DNA from: an uncultured Oscillospiraceae bacterium
GTDB lineage: Bacteria; Bacillota; Clostridia; UBA1212; UBA1255
Assembly: GCA_902462635.1 (NCBI GenBank)
Contig: CABQCN010000104.1
Coordinates: 1 to 5,686 of the forward strand
DNA length: 5,686 bases
Direction of reading: 5' to 3'
Position numbers and translations under genes: made by a program
Shown here: positions 1 to 5,053 of the stretch, piece after piece
How positions within the stretch are numbered: the first letter of the stretch is position 1
Layout of the letters: the number at the start of each line of letters is the position of its first letter
Notes under the pieces: generated by a model
The model's database searches: none
What the model was told of the DNA's origin: nothing
Seen by the model: only the letters and a program-made list of their open reading frames with translations

Positions 1-531
1 CATCATCACCAGCAAATACGATCCTTGCAGATCCTTCATGACTTCCGCCAGCGCCGTTTCCACACGGCCCGTCTTCATGCGCGCACGCGCCAGAAGATGC
101 ATGATGATTTCCGTATCGTTCGTAGTCTGAAAAATCGCGCCTTCCAGTTCCAGTCTGTGTTTCAGTTCCTGATAATTGGAAAGATTCCCGTTCACCGCCA
201 TGGCAAGCTGCCCTTTGATGTACCGGCTCACAAGCGGCTGCGCATTGACCACGTTGTTTTCACCCGTCGTACTATAGCGCACATGGCCGATCGCCATCCG
301 GCCTTTCAGTTTTTCGAGGACGTCCGGCGGGAATACCTCCTGCACCAGACCTTTATCTTTATATAAGGTGATTTCCCGGTCTTTATTGATTGCGATTCCG
401 GCGCTTTCCTGTCCCCGGTGCTGCAGCGCAAAAAGTCCCGCGTACGTAATCCGCGCGGTATCGAAACCATCGTTGTCAAACATGGCGAAAACACCGCATT
501 CCTCATGAAGCTTTCCTGTCATATCGCTCAT
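1..531 (-). CDS. purF: Amidophosphoribosyltransferase PurF, N-terminal 177 residues (cut by window edge)
   Basis: PurF catalyses the first committed step of de novo purine synthesis in the cytoplasm: PRPP and glutamine give 5-phosphoribosylamine. The visible 177 residues cover the N-terminal nucleophile glutaminase domain. Residues 1-11 look like a Bacillus-type propeptide, placing Cys12 (in HEECGVFAM) as the nucleophile after cleavage. Further family motifs are LQHRGQESAGI at 36-46, GHVRYSTTG at 82-90, NGNL at 114-117 (glutamine binding and oxyanion region) and NDTE at 138-141. The phosphoribosyltransferase domain, and the cysteines that would bind an Fe-S cluster in the Bacillus-type enzyme, lie beyond the left edge. 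The ATG at 531 is chosen because GGAG at 538-541 sits 6 nt upstream; the next ATG, at codon 4, has no better site. purC ends 70 bp upstream with no convincing terminator between, so the two are probably co-transcribed. The frame is open to base 1, so the truncation comes from the window and not from mutation. Confidence 0.97.
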   Translation of the reverse strand, partial: MSDMTGKLHEECGVFAMFDNDGFDTARITYAGLFALQHRGQESAGIAINKDREITLYKDKGLVQEVFPPDVLEKLKGRMAIGHVRYSTTGENNVVNAQPLVSRYIKGQLAMAVNGNLSNYQELKHRLELEGAIFQTTNDTEIIMHLLARARMKTGRVETALAEVMKDLQGSYLLVMM

Positions 532-545
532 CACTGTCTCCTTTT

Positions 546-595
546 ATTTTACGGTAAAATGTTAGAATGCCGTATACGTAAACCGTGTACGGCAT
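546..595 (-). repeat. Hairpin plus palindrome in the purC-purF gap
   Basis: Two inverted repeats fill most of the gap between purC and purF. The first has arms 567-577 and 585-595 (11 pairs, one of them G-T, with a 7 nt loop) and starts 6 nt after the purC stop codon. The second is the 15 bp palindrome ATTTTACGGTAAAAT at 546-560, just upstream of the purF ribosome binding site. Neither is followed by a proper run of U on the transcribed strand, so a full terminator is unlikely. An RNA-processing or partial-attenuation hairpin is possible, but that is inference. Confidence 0.55.
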
Positions 596-601
596 CCGCT
601 C

Positions 602-1321
602 TTACTCTTTTTTGAATAATTTGCTGAACACCTCGTTGTACGCTTCCTCCACGCCGCCGAGGTCTCTGCGGAACCTGTCTTTGTCGAGCTTCTCCTTCGT
701 CTGCGCATCCCACAGCCTGCAGGTATCAGGTGAAATTTCATCCGCAAGAATGATCTTGCCGCCCAGCGCCGGACATCTGCCGAACTCGATTTTGAAATCC
801 ACCAGGATGATTCCGATTTTCCGGAAAATTTCTTTGAGCGCTTCGTTGATCGCAAAGGTCATTTTTGCAATTTCATCCAGTTCTTCCCGCGTGGCCAGTC
901 CAAGCGCGATCGCATGGAGGTCGTTGATCAGCGGATCGCCGAGGTCGTCGTTTTTATAGCTGTATTCAAGAATCGTACAGTTCAGTTCGGTTCCTTCCGG
1001 CACGCCGTAGCGTTTGGAAAAACTCCCCGCCGCAATATTCCTGATAATGACTTCGAGCGGTACGATTTCGACCTTGCGGACCGCCGTTTCCCGGTCGCTG
1101 ATTTCTTCGATGTAGTGGGTCGGGATTCCCTTTTCTTCCAGAAGCCGGAACATCAGGTTGGACATTCTGTTGTTGATTACGCCTTTCCCTGCAATCGTAC
1201 CTTTCTTGAGTCCGTTGAATGCCGTGGCATCGTCTTTGTATTCTACGATATATGCATTCTCGTCATCCGTTTGATATACCTTTTTTGCTTTTCCCTCGTA
1301 CAGCATTTCCAATTTTTTCAT
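602..1321 (-). CDS. purC: Phosphoribosylaminoimidazole-succinocarboxamide (SAICAR) synthase PurC
   Basis: PurC joins CAIR and aspartate, using ATP, to give SAICAR in de novo purine synthesis; it is a soluble cytoplasmic enzyme. The 239-residue product is the usual bacterial single-domain length. It opens with the ATP-site strand [10 protein letters not shown] (7-16). Both family signatures are present: [13 protein letters not shown] at 88-100 and LVDFKIEFG at 173-181. The conserved [13 protein letters not shown] is at 193-205. The start is set at 1321 rather than the in-frame ATG at 1330: the only Shine-Dalgarno-like stretch, GAAAGG at 1331-1336, lies directly against the 1330 codon but 9 nt before the 1321 codon, and known PurC proteins begin close to this point. 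A sigma-A promoter lies about 100 bp upstream and purF follows 70 bp downstream, so purC appears to be the first gene of its transcript. No frameshift or missing key residue is visible. Confidence 0.98.
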   Translation of the reverse strand: MKKLEMLYEGKAKKVYQTDDENAYIVEYKDDATAFNGLKKGTIAGKGVINNRMSNLMFRLLEEKGIPTHYIEEISDRETAVRKVEIVPLEVIIRNIAAGSFSKRYGVPEGTELNCTILEYSYKNDDLGDPLINDLHAIALGLATREELDEIAKMTFAINEALKEIFRKIGIILVDFKIEFGRCPALGGKIILADEISPDTCRLWDAQTKEKLDKDRFRRDLGGVEEAYNEVFSKLFKKE

Positions 1322-1330
1322 GTTCCGCAT

Positions 1331-1336
1331 CCTTTC
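1331..1336 (-). promoter_or_regulatory. Ribosome binding site of purC (decides start)
   Basis: On the minus strand GAAAGG lies 9 nt before the ATG at 1321 and 0 nt before the ATG at 1330. Only the first spacing is workable for initiation, so the shorter protein is preferred. Confidence 0.7.
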
Positions 1337-1341
1337 TTTTC

Positions 1342-1408
1342 GCCATATGGCCCCGGATTATCAAGCTTCAAAAGGCCGTTCGGCCTTGCCGTGATTTTTG
1401 AAAAATCA
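1342..1408 (-). promoter_or_regulatory. purC 5' leader with three consecutive palindromes
   Basis: The predicted leader of about 89 nt contains three inverted repeats in a row. In transcription order, 1392-1408 has perfect 8 bp arms around one base (TGATTTTT / AAAAATCA). Next, 1372-1387 reads AAGGCC-GAAC-GGCCTT on the transcribed strand and is followed by a short U run. Last, 1342-1351 is the perfect 10 bp palindrome GCCATATGGC. The middle one resembles a short intrinsic terminator. An alternative pairing of UUCAAAA with the downstream UUUUGAA would enclose it. I do not recognise a purine, PRPP or other known riboswitch core here. Attenuation is an inference; the repeats are directly visible. 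Confidence 0.5.
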
Positions 1409-1416
1409 ACGGACCT

Positions 1417-1445
1417 ATTGTATCATACGGCCCGTACTTTTTCAA
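1417..1445 (-). promoter_or_regulatory. Sigma-A type promoter of purC-purF
   Basis: On the minus strand a -35 TTGAAA (1440-1445) and a -10 TACAAT (1417-1422) are separated by exactly 17 bp, each one base from consensus. Transcription would start near 1410, giving a leader of about 89 nt. An 11 bp palindrome, TACGG-C-CCGTA (1426-1436), is centred exactly in the spacer and could be an operator. Confidence 0.8.
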
Positions 1446-1625
1446 TGAATTGCGAAAAAAATGATATGACGATTTTACGCGATTGTCATGAAAATTTTAA
1501 CCGCCGCCGTTTTATCCTTCTAAACAGGTAAAAACAGATGAAAATCCGACCCCGTCAGCGTACTTCCCGTTTTTACTCCCGCGCCGGGATTTTAGTAAAA
1601 ACGTCCAAAAGATCGATAGAATAAC
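1446..1625. other. Non-coding stretch between the thrS terminator and the purC promoter
   Basis: These 180 bp contain no ORF with a credible start on either strand. They hold a nested hairpin at 1568-1603 and an imperfect inverted repeat at 1466-1489. The latter coincides with a weaker promoter-like pair on the minus strand: ATGACA at 1484-1489 and TATCAT at 1461-1466, with a 17 bp spacer. I recognise no RNA family here. Confidence 0.5.
1568..1603. repeat. Nested inverted repeat, function unknown
   Basis: Perfect 10 bp arms CGTTTTTACT (1568-1577) and AGTAAAAACG (1594-1603) enclose a second short stem, CCCG (1578-1581) with CGGG (1585-1588). An ATTTT stretch bulges on one side. No U run follows on either strand outside the long arms, so it is not a standard terminator. 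It could be an RNA structure or a DNA-binding site. Confidence 0.6.
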
Positions 1626-1665
1626 GAAAATCCCGAACGGGCCATCTCAGGTCTTCGGGATTTTC
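1626..1665 (-). terminator. Intrinsic terminator after thrS
   Basis: Perfect 12 bp arms GAAAATCCCGAA (1626-1637) and TTCGGGATTTTC (1654-1665) enclose a 16 nt loop, beginning 32 nt after the thrS stop codon. On the transcribed strand the GC core ends in AUUUUC. The arms are symmetric in A and T tails, so the element could also act on the opposite strand. It separates thrS from purC transcription. Confidence 0.75.
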
Positions 1666-1696
1666 TGATTTTCTGTAAATCCTTTTCTGCAAAAGA

Positions 1697-3631
1697 TCAC
1701 GCAAGATCTTCGGACGCTTTTTCTTCCCGCCGAAGCCGCGTATCGATTTCCTGGCGAAGCGCGGCAAGGAAAGACTCCAGATCTTTTTGCCCCTCGTCCC
1801 CCTCGAACCGGCTTCTCACGGAAACGAGCCCGTTTTCTTCTTCTTTCTGTCCCACGACCAGCAGATACGGCACACGTTCGTTTCTGGCCTCCCGGATTTT
1901 ATAGCCGATTTTCTCCGGGCGTTCATCGAGCGCGCAGCGGATTCCCGCTGCTTGCAGGCGCGCCATAACGCGGCTGCCGTATGCGAGATATTTATCGGAA
2001 ATCGGAAGGATTTTTACTTGTACCGGCGCCAGCCAGGTAGGAAACTTGCCGGCAAAATGTTCGATCAAAATCCCGATAAACCGCTCGATAGAACCAAAGC
2101 AGACGCGATGGATCATGATGGGGCGGTGCATCTCGCCATCCGCGCCGATATATTCCGCTTCGAAGCGCTGCGGAAGCTGGAAATCCAGCTGTATGGTACC
2201 GCACTGCCACGTCCTGCCAATGGCGTCTACCAGATGAAAATCGATCTTGGGTCCGTAAAACGCCCCATCGCCTTCATTTACAATATAATCCAGCTTCATA
2301 TCTTCCAGCGCATTGCGAAGGCCGTTCGTCGCTAATTCCCAGTCCTCGTCGCTTCCCATGGAATCCTCCGGCCGGGTGGAGAGTTCGATATAATATTGGA
2401 ACCCAAAAAGCTGGTATACCTCGTCGATCAGCCTTACGACGCCCTTTATTTCATCGCGGATCTGCTCCGGCGTCATGAAAATATGCGCGTCGTCCTGGTT
2501 AAAACAGCGCACGCGCATGAGGCCGTGCAGCGCGCCGGATTTTTCATGGCGGTGTACCAAACCCACTTCCGCAAGGCGCAGCGGCAATTCCCGGTACGAG
2601 TGCGGCTGCGATTTATAGACGAGCATGCCGCCGGGACAATTCATCGGTTTAATGGCAAAATCCTCGTCGTCGATTACGGTCGTATACATATTTTCTTTAT
2701 AATGATCCCAATGCCCGGAGGTTTCCCAAAGCCGGCGGTTCAGCATAATCGGTGTGGAAATTTCCACATATCCTTCGCGTTCATGAATTTCGCGCCAATA
2801 CTGCATCAGGGTGTTTTTCAAAACCATTCCGTTTGGCAGGAAAAACGGGAAGCCGGGACCTTCGTCCGCAAAGAGAAACAGGCCGAGTTCTTTGCCCAAT
2901 TTTCTGTGATCCCGTTTCTTGGCTTCTTCGAGCATCGTAAGATACGCTTCCAGATCGGCGTTTTTCGGATAAGCCGTCCCATAAATTCTGGTAAGCATTT
3001 TATTTTTTTCATTTCCGCGCCAGTAGGCGCCTGCGATTTTCATCAGCTTTATTGCCTTGACGGGTTTCGTGGACATCAGATGCGGCCCCGCGCAAAGGTC
3101 GGTGAATTCGCCTTGCCGGTACAGGCTGATGACGGCGTCCTCCGGCAGGTCGCGGATCAGCTCTGCTTTATACGGTTCTTCTTTTTCTTCGAAGAAGCGG
3201 ATTGCTTCTTTCCGCGGAAGCTCAAACCGTTCCAGCGAAAGATTTTCTTTGACGATTTTCTTCATTTCCGCTTCGATGGCGGGGAAATCATCCGCCGACA
3301 GAGGTTCCTCGCTGTCAATGTCATAATAAAACCCATCGTCGATCGATGGACCGATCGCAAGTTTAACCTGCGGATAAAGGCGTTTGACCGCCTGTGCCAG
3401 GATGTGGGACGCGGTGTGCCGGAACGCATCCCGGCCGCCTTTGTCCGCAAAAGTAAGGATGCTGAGCGTACAGTCCCGGTCGACGACGGTTCGCAAATCG
3501 ACCCGTTCTCCATCGATCTCGCCAGCGCAGGCGGCCCTGGCAAGTCCCTCGCTCAAATCCAGGGCAATACCGAGCACGGATTTCGCTTCCGCATATTCCC
3601 TGACGGATCCATCTTTTAAAGTAATTTTCAT
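1697..3631 (-). CDS. thrS: Threonyl-tRNA synthetase ThrS
   Basis: ThrS charges tRNA-Thr with threonine in the cytoplasm. The 644-residue product has the full bacterial architecture. Residues 1-61 are a TGS domain. About 65-225 is the N2 editing domain, with its metal-binding-type residues His72 and His76 (HTASH) and Cys180 and His184 (DLCAGPH) intact. About 240-535 is the class II catalytic core. Its zinc ligands are Cys332 (MNCPGG), His383 (DDAHIF) and His508 (MIHR); motif 2 Arg361 (RHEKSGALHG) and motif 3 Arg517 (GSIERF) are present. About 536-644 is the anticodon-binding domain. The ATG at 3631 has AAAGGAG at 3641-3647, 9 nt upstream. Both editing and aminoacylation should work. The gene sits behind its own promoter and a T-box leader and is followed by a terminator, so it appears monocistronic and controlled by the charging state of tRNA-Thr. 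Motif 2 reads RHEKS and RCFNQDD where many homologues have RNEPS and RGFTQDD, which I take as lineage variation. Confidence 0.99.
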   Translation of the reverse strand: MKITLKDGSVREYAEAKSVLGIALDLSEGLARAACAGEIDGERVDLRTVVDRDCTLSILTFADKGGRDAFRHTASHILAQAVKRLYPQVKLAIGPSIDDGFYYDIDSEEPLSADDFPAIEAEMKKIVKENLSLERFELPRKEAIRFFEEKEEPYKAELIRDLPEDAVISLYRQGEFTDLCAGPHLMSTKPVKAIKLMKIAGAYWRGNEKNKMLTRIYGTAYPKNADLEAYLTMLEEAKKRDHRKLGKELGLFLFADEGPGFPFFLPNGMVLKNTLMQYWREIHEREGYVEISTPIMLNRRLWETSGHWDHYKENMYTTVIDDEDFAIKPMNCPGGMLVYKSQPHSYRELPLRLAEVGLVHRHEKSGALHGLMRVRCFNQDDAHIFMTPEQIRDEIKGVVRLIDEVYQLFGFQYYIELSTRPEDSMGSDEDWELATNGLRNALEDMKLDYIVNEGDGAFYGPKIDFHLVDAIGRTWQCGTIQLDFQLPQRFEAEYIGADGEMHRPIMIHRVCFGSIERFIGILIEHFAGKFPTWLAPVQVKILPISDKYLAYGSRVMARLQAAGIRCALDERPEKIGYKIREARNERVPYLLVVGQKEEENGLVSVRSRFEGDEGQKDLESFLAALRQEIDTRLRREEKASEDLA

Positions 3632-3670
3632 TTTATCGTACTCCTTTCCGATTCAATCTCCGAATATCAT

Positions 3671-3711
3671 AAAAAAACGCCCCTTGCGTTTCCGATACCA
3701 CGCAAGGGGCG
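3671..3711 (-). terminator. T-box-regulated terminator before thrS
   Basis: A perfect 12 bp GC-rich stem (3678-3689 with 3700-3711, 10 nt loop) is followed on the transcribed strand by seven U residues (3671-3677). Its 5' arm also provides the CGC-CCCUU strand of the antiterminator, which makes the two structures mutually exclusive. Confidence 0.95.
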
Positions 3712-3927
3712 AATGATCACATCCGCGGTTCCACCCTTTTTATTCCATCGATTCTGCCATGGAACGTCTCTTTTGCGATGATAACGGAATCACCGGGCCG
3801 GATTGGGGCCGCTCCGAGTTCGTTTTCCTGCTATGTTCCGCTGGGATATTCGCAGCCTGCGGCATAAAGCCATTTGATATCCCTCTCTGGAAGCTTCCCA
3901 TAAAGTACTCGTCTCATCAACGCGTTA
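3671..3927 (-). promoter_or_regulatory. T-box riboswitch (threonine) controlling thrS
   Basis: This RNA leader senses uncharged tRNA-Thr and lets transcription enter thrS. The diagnostic T-box AGGGTGGAACCGCGG is at 3723-3737 on the minus strand. It forms the standard antiterminator: AAGGG pairs with CCCUU and GCG with CGC, leaving the 7 nt bulge UGGAACC to bind the tRNA ACCA end. Stem I shows the basal GACGAGUA, AGAGAG at 3883-3888, a GGGAUAU/AUAUCCC stem, and GGCUGCGA at 3850-3857. The specifier region reads GAA-A-ACG-A, in the same register as the Bacillus glyQS leader (GAA-A-GGC-A), which gives ACG (3821-3823), a threonine codon. A 6 bp stem III lies at 3743-3748 and 3759-3764. Without uncharged tRNA the terminator at 3671-3711 forms instead. 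Confidence 0.95.
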
Positions 3928-3933
3928 CGGTGA

Positions 3934-3962
3934 ATTATACCGCAAAGACGACGACGCGTCAA
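3934..3962 (-). promoter_or_regulatory. Sigma-A type promoter of the thrS leader
   Basis: On the minus strand a -35 TTGACG (3957-3962) and a perfect -10 TATAAT (3934-3939) have an exact 17 bp spacer. Transcription should start near 3926-3927, just before stem I of the T-box. It lies 62 bp after the upstream hydrolase stop codon. I see no clear terminator in 3963-4024, so some read-through from that gene is possible. Confidence 0.9.
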
Positions 3963-4024
3963 GTTTCCGGACTTGCTTGATTTTATCTGGCGGTTTTACC
4001 GGGAGAAGGTAGGGCGCGTTGCCG

Positions 4025-4897
4025 TCAATCTCTCCGATCCATTCGTATAAACGGCTCGCAAACTTCCTCGGACAGCAAATCACGGTAACGCCTAGGCTTT
4101 CGGTAAGCATTTCCATGCGCCTCCGTTCTGCGGTACGCCCGCATTTCATCAATGGGGAAAGAAGCCAGATAGATTCCTTCCCTTTCGCCGGCTTCAATGA
4201 TCAGCGTGTCTCTTGAAACAGGCGTATCCTCCCGGTAGGCGATCCCATCGAACGCGGAAGAATGACCGTTGCAGTCAGGATGCGGATACGCATAGTTTGC
4301 CGTTGCAATGCCAAGCATATTTTCATAGGCCCGTGCTCTGAGCTGTGAAAGACGGTTGATCTCCATAGGACAGGCATTCGGCACAAGAATGATTTCGGCG
4401 CCTTTCAGCATCAGGATTCTCGCACTTTCGGGAAACTCTCTGTCATAACAAATCATGGTTCCGATTCTGACGGATCCCGACGCGGTCTCGAGGTCGGTCA
4501 CCGAAAAACCGTCGCCCGGCAGCAGATGCTTTTCCTCTCCAAAATCACACGTATGCACCTTTGTGTAATGCAGTTTCTTTTCTCCGTAACGGTCGAACAA
4601 GATCACCGTGTTTTTCGGCAGCGGTTCGCACGCTTCCAGCAGCGTCACGGCAATGGCCAGATCGAGTTCTTTTGCGAGTGCCTGATACGCTTTCACAAAT
4701 GCGCCTTCCGCAGGGATTGCCCTCCTTCTGATATCTTCGCGGCCGCCCGTTAGGTCGTACCCGCAATTCCAAAGCTCCGGGAACAGGGCAATGTCCGCGC
4801 CGAACGCTTTCGCCTTTCTGCAATAGGCGAGGCCTTTTTCCCGGTTTTCTTCCTGCGTCCCGCAGGGCAGCAATTGAAGAAGTGCGATATTGATCAT
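4025..4897 (-). CDS. Carbon-nitrogen hydrolase (nitrilase superfamily), substrate unknown
   Basis: Enzymes of this family cleave non-peptide C-N bonds (amides, carbamoyl groups, nitriles) through a Glu-Lys-Cys triad. All three residues are visible: Glu41 in LFPELW, Lys113 in YTKVH and Cys150 in MICYDREFPESAR. The family's RA-EN pattern is at RARAYEN (187-193), and NGHSSAF is at 210-216. The 290-residue length fits a stand-alone single-domain cytoplasmic amidase; there is no signal peptide or membrane segment. The start at 4897 is chosen because GGAGG at 4903-4907 lies 5 nt upstream and the protein then begins with the typical first beta strand (MINIALLQL). An ATG at 4909 is poorly placed, and the open frame reaching 4963 extends into the promoter. 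It has its own promoter, and its neighbours give no clue to the substrate. N-carbamoyl-amine or omega-amidase-like activity is possible but not shown. Confidence 0.92.
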   Translation of the reverse strand: MINIALLQLLPCGTQEENREKGLAYCRKAKAFGADIALFPELWNCGYDLTGGREDIRRRAIPAEGAFVKAYQALAKELDLAIAVTLLEACEPLPKNTVILFDRYGEKKLHYTKVHTCDFGEEKHLLPGDGFSVTDLETASGSVRIGTMICYDREFPESARILMLKGAEIILVPNACPMEINRLSQLRARAYENMLGIATANYAYPHPDCNGHSSAFDGIAYREDTPVSRDTLIIEAGEREGIYLASFPIDEMRAYRRTEAHGNAYRKPRRYRDLLSEEVCEPFIRMDRRD

Positions 4898-4902
4898 TTG
4901 TT

Positions 4903-4907
4903 CCTCC
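4903..4907 (-). promoter_or_regulatory. Ribosome binding site of the hydrolase gene (decides start)
   Basis: GGAGG on the minus strand lies 5 nt before the ATG at 4897. It overlaps the upstream in-frame ATG at 4909, which itself has only a weak GAAGAG-like stretch ahead, so translation most likely starts at 4897. Confidence 0.75.
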
Positions 4908-4927
4908 ATGTCTCTTCGTTTTCTTTT

Positions 4928-4955
4928 ATTATAACAGACAATGGTAAAATGTCTA
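4928..4955 (-). promoter_or_regulatory. Sigma-A type promoter of the hydrolase gene
   Basis: On the minus strand a perfect -10 TATAAT (4928-4933) and a -35 TAGACA (4950-4955, one mismatch) have a 16 bp spacer. The start would be near 4921, leaving a leader of about 24 nt. A short inverted repeat, AGACA/TGTCT (4936-4940 and 4950-4954), overlaps the -35 and spacer; it is too short to call an operator with confidence. Confidence 0.75.
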
Positions 4956-5053
4956 TCGCGCACAAAGAAGCCGCCCGATCGCGAATCCCCGTATCTTCCT
5001 TTCCTTTATCACGCGTTTTTCTGCCGCGAACAGGGCATCGTATCGATTCGCAC

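Noticed and set aside
1322..1416. Purine, PRPP or other known riboswitch before purC
   Set aside because: The leader is only about 89 nt and shows none of the conserved core strings of the purine or ykkC-type riboswitches that I can recall.
914..1531. Plus-strand open frame (205 codons) opposite purC and its upstream region
   Set aside because: It overlaps intact purC and its promoter on the opposite strand, its first part is a reverse-complement shadow, and no ribosome binding site or family motif is seen.
1466..1531. Small plus-strand ORF of 21 codons in the thrS-purC gap
   Set aside because: No ribosome binding site precedes it and the composition is not protein-like; the sequence is better explained by the inverted repeat and promoter region.
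1626..1665. Possible PurR PurBox pair (CCGAA ... TTCGG) upstream of purC
   Set aside because: The flanking bases do not fit the AWWWCCGAACWWT consensus, the site is about 200 bp upstream of the purC promoter, and the perfect 12 bp arms right after the thrS stop fit a terminator better. The CCGAAC core in the purC leader (1374-1382 region) also lacks the A/T flanks.
1573..1767. Minus-strand open frame (64 codons) across the thrS 3' end
   Set aside because: It is out of frame with thrS, runs through its terminator and has no start signal.
2396..3619. Long plus-strand open frame (407 codons) opposite thrS
   Set aside because: It lies wholly antisense to an unmistakable full-length thrS, has no recognisable domain, and is rich in Phe, Arg and His as expected for a shadow frame of a moderately GC-rich gene.
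4981..5051. Inverted repeat GCGAATC / GATTCGC after the aldo/keto reductase stop codon
   Set aside because: The 7 bp arms are 57 bp apart with no U run after the distal arm, so it is not a terminator and is likely chance.
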